A stretch of DNA of 43,410 nucleotides from assembly GCA_903840015.1 (NCBI GenBank), contig CAIMEL010000015.1, positions 1-43,410 on the forward strand, read 5' to 3'. This document shows positions 38,545 through 43,410 of the stretch, one piece after another (position 1 is the first letter of the stretch; the number at the start of each line of letters is the position of its first letter). The notes beneath the pieces are model-generated. The model saw only the letters and a list, made by a program, of their open reading frames with translations, did not search any database and was not told the DNA's origin. The stretch is from an uncultured bacterium (GTDB lineage Bacteria > Patescibacteriota > Dojkabacteria > SC72). The position numbers and the translations under genes were made by a program.

Positions 38545-39624
38545 ATGACAAATAAAAGTAAAGCAATTGCTTATTTAGTCAAGAAAGGTAAAGAACAAGG
38601 CTTCTTAACACAAGAAGATTTACTTGATGTCTTTCCTACCATAGAGGAAGAGATCGAATTGTTAGATGAAATATTTGAGAAGTTACAAGAGAACGAGATT
38701 GAGGTCCTAGAACCTGAAGAGAATTTGGAAACGGTCTCAAAGGAAGAGCTTACCCTTGAAAATAAGATAAAGATCTTGAAAACTATTCAAACCAACCTCT
38801 CAACAGATGCAATCAGATCATATCTTTATGAAATCGGAAGAATACCTCTCTTAAATGGAGAAGAGGAAATTATCCTTGCAAAAAGAATAGAGAATGGTGA
38901 TTCCGAAGCAGGGCAGCTACTCATTACAGCAAACTTAAGATTAGTTGTAAGTATTGCGAAGAAATACAGTAAAAGCAATTTGGAACTACTTGATCTTATC
39001 CAAGAAGGAAATATTGGACTAATGAGAGCAGTAGAGAAGTTTGACTATACAAAAGGCTTCAAATTTTCCACCTATGCTACTTGGTGGATTAGACAAGCAA
39101 TTACCAGAGCAATTGCCGACCAAGCAAGAACAATACGAGTACCTGTACATATGATTGAAACCATCAATAAATTCAACAAAGTTAGCAATACTTTAGCAAC
39201 AAAGCTTGGTAGACCTGCAACAGACGAGGAAATAGCTAAAGAAATGGATGTAGAAATTGAAAAGATAGCAGAAATTAAAAAGATCAAACAGAATCCAACT
39301 TCTTTGGCAACCCCAATAGGGGAGGAGAAAGACAGTAAACTACAAGATATAATCCCTGATGATTGGTCTCAATCTCCAGAAGAATATGCAACTAGTGAAT
39401 ACTTAAAGAATCAACTTCATGATATCTTGGACACACTCCAAGACAGAGAGAGAAGGGTACTAACATTGAGGTTTGGTCTGGATGATGGTGTTTCCAGAAC
39501 ATTGGAGGAAGTAGGAAGAGAGTTCGGTGTTACAAGAGAAAGAATTAGACAGATAGAGGCAAAGGCATTAAAGAGACTCAAAGAGAAATCGTCACAACAG
39601 AAGCTCAGTGACTATATTGATTAA
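38545..39624 (+). CDS. rpoD: Primary sigma factor (RpoD/SigA)
   Basis: 359 aa; [57 protein letters not shown], region 4 [25 protein letters not shown]. Confidence 0.98.
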   Translation: MTNKSKAIAYLVKKGKEQGFLTQEDLLDVFPTIEEEIELLDEIFEKLQENEIEVLEPEENLETVSKEELTLENKIKILKTIQTNLSTDAIRSYLYEIGRIPLLNGEEEIILAKRIENGDSEAGQLLITANLRLVVSIAKKYSKSNLELLDLIQEGNIGLMRAVEKFDYTKGFKFSTYATWWIRQAITRAIADQARTIRVPVHMIETINKFNKVSNTLATKLGRPATDEEIAKEMDVEIEKIAEIKKIKQNPTSLATPIGEEKDSKLQDIIPDDWSQSPEEYATSEYLKNQLHDILDTLQDRERRVLTLRFGLDDGVSRTLEEVGREFGVTRERIRQIEAKALKRLKEKSSQQKLSDYID

Positions 39625-39863
39625 TTCTCTCCAACCAAAGAGAAAAATTCATCTGGTTGAACAGGGAAGCTACTGGATGTTCTTTCTGTTATCTTAGCTA
39701 ACTCCTCGAGATCAAACTCCCCCCTTAATTGCTTGGTATACGAGCTGGCATTCGGATTAACATCCAGAGAAGTCGTATCGTAGTAGACACTTAAACCAAC
39801 CCAAATTGAGCAAACAACAAGAAGAAGTATTAGTGCAAGTATAGATCTCTTAAGTAATTCCAT
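39621..39863 (-). CDS. Small membrane-anchored protein in the PilN/PilO operon
   Basis: 80 aa; N-terminal [22 protein letters not shown]; 4 nt downstream of the PilO-like gene. Confidence 0.55.
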   Translation of the reverse strand: MELLKRSILALILLLVVCSIWVGLSVYYDTTSLDVNPNASSYTKQLRGEFDLEELAKITERTSSSFPVQPDEFFSLVGEN

Positions 39864-39867
39864 TTAG

Positions 39868-40482
39868 TTATTTGTAAAATTTATCATTATCTATGTCATA
39901 GACCCTTAGCACTATAGAAAAAGATGTCAGTCCTTCGTCATCTCTCTGAGTTGCGTAAGAAACTGCTTCCACAACAGGATACATTGGAAGAGCCTCGAAA
40001 TCTCTTAACAAATTTATAAGGTTAACTTCACGACCCTTAACACTCATTCTAAGAATTTTCGGTTGTAAAACTGCAGTACTGGTCTTGTAAAGATCCCCTT
40101 TGTAATCGTCAAAGTTAATTGACAGGAGAGAGAAACCATTCCTAGCAACAACAGAATCAATATTTGACATTAACAAACTAAAATTTCCATCTGCAGGGAA
40201 TATTAATTCTAAGTTATCTAAATCTTTCTTCTTCTCAGCATATTGATTCTCTAACACTGTAAGGGTGTTGATCTTAGCATCTAACATCTTTGTCAAAGCT
40301 TCCTTCTCTTTAATCTCCTTGTTTATCTTCGTTATTACAACAATTGTTGGTCTAATTGCAAAAACAATAAGGAGAATAGAGACCAAAATCGTCACTCCAA
40401 GAAAAATATATGATTTCTTTCTCTCGGGTGACTCCTTCACCATTTTAATATATTCAACTGTGTTTATATTCTTCTCTTCCAT
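39868..40482 (-). CDS. PilO-like type IV pilus inner-membrane protein
   Basis: 204 aa; one TM, coiled-coil, then alpha/beta domain; shares a TAATG stop/start with the PilN-like gene. Confidence 0.65.
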   Translation of the reverse strand: MEEKNINTVEYIKMVKESPERKKSYIFLGVTILVSILLIVFAIRPTIVVITKINKEIKEKEALTKMLDAKINTLTVLENQYAEKKKDLDNLELIFPADGNFSLLMSNIDSVVARNGFSLLSINFDDYKGDLYKTSTAVLQPKILRMSVKGREVNLINLLRDFEALPMYPVVEAVSYATQRDDEGLTSFSIVLRVYDIDNDKFYK

Positions 40483-41042
40483 TATTTTTTAGCTGGTGGA
40501 ACTAAAGAAAACGCAACCATAACACTAATCTCTGTACTCTCTTTATTTATGGAGAACCTCACATCATAATAATCGGAGTTGTTTTTCAAAGCACTTTCAT
40601 AATTCTTTACAGCTTCTAAACTTGACGCCCTAATTTGAAGCGACACTTTAGCTCCATTGTATGAAAAACTCTCTAGATTTAACGATGATGGCACACCGCT
40701 AATTAACTCACTTACTGTTATCGAATTTATACTCTGTTCCATTCGAACCTTACGAACATCCCCGAAAAGAGTTTGATAATTTTCAAACAAAACAGCATTC
40801 TTCCTCCAAGTATCATTGGCAAGGAGAACAACCTGACTATTTACCTTCTCTGTCAGGTCATTATTTTTTCTATCTAGTATGAATCTAGAGAAAAAGACAC
40901 CAAGGACAACAACTTCTACAAAAATCAACAAATACTTACCTATTTCTGTAAGCCAAATATATGCATTAGACCATATGTCATTAGGAGAATAGACTGCTTC
41001 TAAGAAGTTTATAGATTTTGGTTGTTTTTCAGTCCTTAACAT
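40482..41042 (-). CDS. PilN-like type IV pilus assembly protein
   Basis: 186 aa; SINFLEA N-terminus, single TM, ISGVPSSLNLESFSYNGAKVSLQIRASSLEAVKNYESALKN fold typical of PilN. Confidence 0.65.
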   Translation of the reverse strand: MLRTEKQPKSINFLEAVYSPNDIWSNAYIWLTEIGKYLLIFVEVVVLGVFFSRFILDRKNNDLTEKVNSQVVLLANDTWRKNAVLFENYQTLFGDVRKVRMEQSINSITVSELISGVPSSLNLESFSYNGAKVSLQIRASSLEAVKNYESALKNNSDYYDVRFSINKESTEISVMVAFSLVPPAKK

Positions 41043-41089
41043 TGGGCAGTGTAAAACTTTTTACTAAATTCAGTATAGCATATATATCC

Positions 41090-42535
41090 CTATATTTTAC
41101 TAAAAAGAATAATACTCTCTCTCTGTTCCAAAGCTCTCTTTGCCTTCTCTGCACTAGATGGGATTATTGGGGAGTACAATTCAATAACTACTGAGAGTAA
41201 ATAACTTAAATTGTTGAGAATCTTCTGTGTTGTTTCGAATGGTAGCTCTTTCTTCCAAGGCTCTTCCTTTGTAATATACTTGTTCCCAAAATCAGCAAGT
41301 TCATCTACCTTCTCACTCCCAAGCGCAATCTCAAAATCACCAAACAATTGCTTTGCTGCATCAGCATAACTATCAACTTCCTTTTTAAAATGTGCATCTA
41401 CCTCACCAAGATTATTAATTTCGACTTCCTTTGTATTACTAAGATGTATAACTCTATTCAGGAGATTTCCAAAATTGTTTGCTAAGCGAGAATTATACAT
41501 ATTGACTAAGTCATCCTCTTTGTAAGCTGAGTCGCCGTATGTTGAGATACCAGAGAGTAGGTAGAACCTTACAATTTCCGCACCATACTTCTTCTCTTGA
41601 TCAAAAGGAGAGATGACATTCCCCAATGACTTAGCCATCTTTCTACCATCTGGGCCCAAAACCATTCCATGCTCAAGAAGTTTATAGCTCTGAGGTAATC
41701 CTACAGAAGCCAACATGCCTTGCCATATACTACCTTGAAAGCGAAGATTGTCTGGACCAAAAAGCTGTACTCCAGGCCACCATTCTTTTAATCTTTCTTC
41801 ATCTTTGCCAAAACCTATCACATTGACATAATTTGTCAAAGCATCAAACCAAACATAGAAAACCTGTTCTGGATCATTTGGAACTTCTATACCCCAAGGA
41901 AGACTTTCTTTTAATCTCGAAATACTTATATCCTCAGCCTCACTGATTATTCTTTTAAGTTCCTCAACCTTAGAAAGAGGCTTAAGGCACTCTGGATTAT
42001 CTTCCAACCAGTTAAGAAGGTGATCTCTGTACTTTGATAACTTAAAGAAATAGTTCTCTTCATTCCTCTCTTCTGGAACAACTCCGTGATCGGGGCACTT
42101 ACCATCTACCAATTCCTTCTCCGTTATATACCTTTCACACCCAACGCAATACCACCCACTGTATTTCTTCTTGTATATATCACCATTTTCATCACACTTC
42201 TTCCAAAACTTCTGTGCAGCCTCATGATGATTCTTCTCCGATGTCCTGTAAAAAGAATCATATTCAACCAAAAACAGTTTACAAAAATCTTTAAATCTCT
42301 GAGAGTATTTATCAACAAATTCAATAACTCCAAGACCTTCCTCTTGTGCTTTCCGGAATATCTTCAAACCATGCTCATCAGTACCCACATTAAAAAACAC
42401 ATTCTCTTTTCCCAGCTTGTTTCTAAAATATCTTGAGATCGCATCTGCTTGAACAAATTCTAAAGCATGTCCAATGTGTGGCTCAGCATTAACATAGGGT
42501 AGAGTAGTTGTGATGTATAATTTTTTTCTTTCCAT
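41090..42535 (-). CDS. metG: Methionyl-tRNA synthetase
   Basis: 481 aa; TTLPYVNAEPHIGHALEFVQADAI, zinc cysteines CVGCERYI...CPDHG, KMAKSLGN. Confidence 0.97.
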   Translation of the reverse strand: MERKKLYITTTLPYVNAEPHIGHALEFVQADAISRYFRNKLGKENVFFNVGTDEHGLKIFRKAQEEGLGVIEFVDKYSQRFKDFCKLFLVEYDSFYRTSEKNHHEAAQKFWKKCDENGDIYKKKYSGWYCVGCERYITEKELVDGKCPDHGVVPEERNEENYFFKLSKYRDHLLNWLEDNPECLKPLSKVEELKRIISEAEDISISRLKESLPWGIEVPNDPEQVFYVWFDALTNYVNVIGFGKDEERLKEWWPGVQLFGPDNLRFQGSIWQGMLASVGLPQSYKLLEHGMVLGPDGRKMAKSLGNVISPFDQEKKYGAEIVRFYLLSGISTYGDSAYKEDDLVNMYNSRLANNFGNLLNRVIHLSNTKEVEINNLGEVDAHFKKEVDSYADAAKQLFGDFEIALGSEKVDELADFGNKYITKEEPWKKELPFETTQKILNNLSYLLSVVIELYSPIIPSSAEKAKRALEQRESIILFSKI

Positions 42536-42564
42536 TAAAATTCAGCAATAATTTAGATTAAAAT

Positions 42565-42600
42565 ATAATCAACTATTTGATTATATAACTATTTGATTAT
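42565..42600. repeat. Short tandem repeat with a perfect hairpin between metG and valS
   Basis: AACTATTTGATTAT repeated with period 16 (42571-42584, 42587-42600); the first copy forms ATAATCAA-CTAT-TTGATTAT (42565-42584). Confidence 0.7.
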
Positions 42601-42618
42601 CGTTAGAAATATATGCCC

Positions 42619-43410
42619 CTAGCGGGACATCATCTGCTGGTTCATCAACAGTCCTTCAGCAAGCCCCATTTTCACTAACTCTTGCCATACTGCTTCAGTT
42701 ACAAAAGGTATGAAAGGATGCATAATCTTAAGATTCTCCTTGAGGACATAAAGTAGTTCGGCTAATTTTTGAACTCTCTGTACATCTCCAATTGGTAAGT
42801 CCTTTACCTCACCTTTTACTTCTTCTATCCATTTGTCACAAAGTTGGTGCCAGAAAAACTCACGGATTTCTTCTGCTCCTAAATTGAACTGATATTTCTG
42901 AATATATTTACCTACTTTCTCTACATGAATATCTGTTTCCTTTTTCATTTTTCCATCCTCAACACTAGATTCATTAATCTGTGGAATTTCTTTCTCCTCA
43001 ATATTCATAAGGATGAATCTACTAGCATTCCAAATCTTGTTTACAAAGTTTCTGTTTCCCTTAATCTTCTCTTCTCGAAGCGGAGCATTAGAACCAGGTA
43101 GTGCATCTGAGTAATACCAGAGACGCAAAGCATCTGCACCATATTTTGTAAAAACTTCATCAGGTTCAATACCGTTGCCTTTAGATTTTGACATCTTAGA
43201 TCCGTCAGCAGCCAGAATCATACCGGTAAGGAATACAGTAGGGAATGGAACCTGTCCTGTTCTGTAGATACCCATCATAATCATTCTCGCAGACCACCAA
43301 AACAGGATATCCCTCGCATGAACCATCATCTGAGTTGGATAATATTTGCCGAAATCATCTCCCTCAGGTCCACCTAAGGTAGAGAATGGCCACTGTCCAG
43401 AGCTAAACCA
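42619..43410 (-). CDS. valS: Valyl-tRNA synthetase, C-terminal portion (5' end truncated by the window)
   Basis: Frame open to the window edge: WFSSGQWPFSTLGGPEGDDFGKYYPTQMMVHARDILFWWSARM..., KMSKSKGNGIEP. The track lists only the internal ATG at 43329. Confidence 0.9.
   Translation of the reverse strand, partial: WFSSGQWPFSTLGGPEGDDFGKYYPTQMMVHARDILFWWSARMIMMGIYRTGQVPFPTVFLTGMILAADGSKMSKSKGNGIEPDEVFTKYGADALRLWYYSDALPGSNAPLREEKIKGNRNFVNKIWNASRFILMNIEEKEIPQINESSVEDGKMKKETDIHVEKVGKYIQKYQFNLGAEEIREFFWHQLCDKWIEEVKGEVKDLPIGDVQRVQKLAELLYVLKENLKIMHPFIPFVTEAVWQELVKMGLAEGLLMNQQMMSR

Noticed and set aside
1-43410. CRISPR arrays, transposons/IS elements, prophage, rRNA/tRNA genes, alternative UGA coding
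   Set aside because: None seen by eye: no spaced direct repeats, transposase motifs or RNA gene signatures, and UGA acts as a stop (e.g. 5378-5380). A tRNAscan/Infernal run would be needed for a firm negative.

Overview
This 43.4 kb, AT-rich, gene-dense bacterial chromosomal segment uses the standard code (UGA serves as a stop). It probably comes from a Candidate Phyla Radiation/Patescibacteria-type organism; this is inferred from gene content (DUF4012 protein, ComF plus PilN/PilO, compact overlapping genes, divergent enzymes), and no rRNA is present to confirm it. Minus-strand blocks: folD-glyA-ThyX-like (truncated at the left edge), an ABC half-exporter, groES-groEL, murJ, an O-antigen-ligase/TPR protein, hrcA-grpE-dnaK, rpoB-rpoC-rpsL-rpsG, a PilN/PilO operon, metG and valS (truncated at the right edge). 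Plus-strand blocks: SprT-like zincin, an orphan gene, comF, rplY, and an envelope/replication cluster ftsK-rodZ-dnaG-methyltransferase-ksgA-membrane protein-MraY/WecA-like-PEGA-(SDR::TM::DUF4012), then rpoD. Main observations: (1) a glycan-related cluster with two enzyme homologues that look catalytically degenerate, a WecA/MraY-like protein lacking DGxDG and an SDR lacking the YxxxK lysine that is fused to DUF4012; (2) -10 hexamers lying 5-10 nt from the ATG at many promoter-proximal genes, implying pervasive leaderless or ultra-short-leader transcription; (3) two CIRCE-variant operators with exact 9-N9-9 geometry and altered inner arms, paired with a short HrcA; (4) substitutions at known rifampicin (RpoB) and streptomycin (RpsL K87/88R) resistance positions; (5) a structured candidate rpoB leader; (6) a ThyX-like domain without the RHR motif that is missing from the ORF track. 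No mobile element, CRISPR array, tRNA or rRNA was seen.
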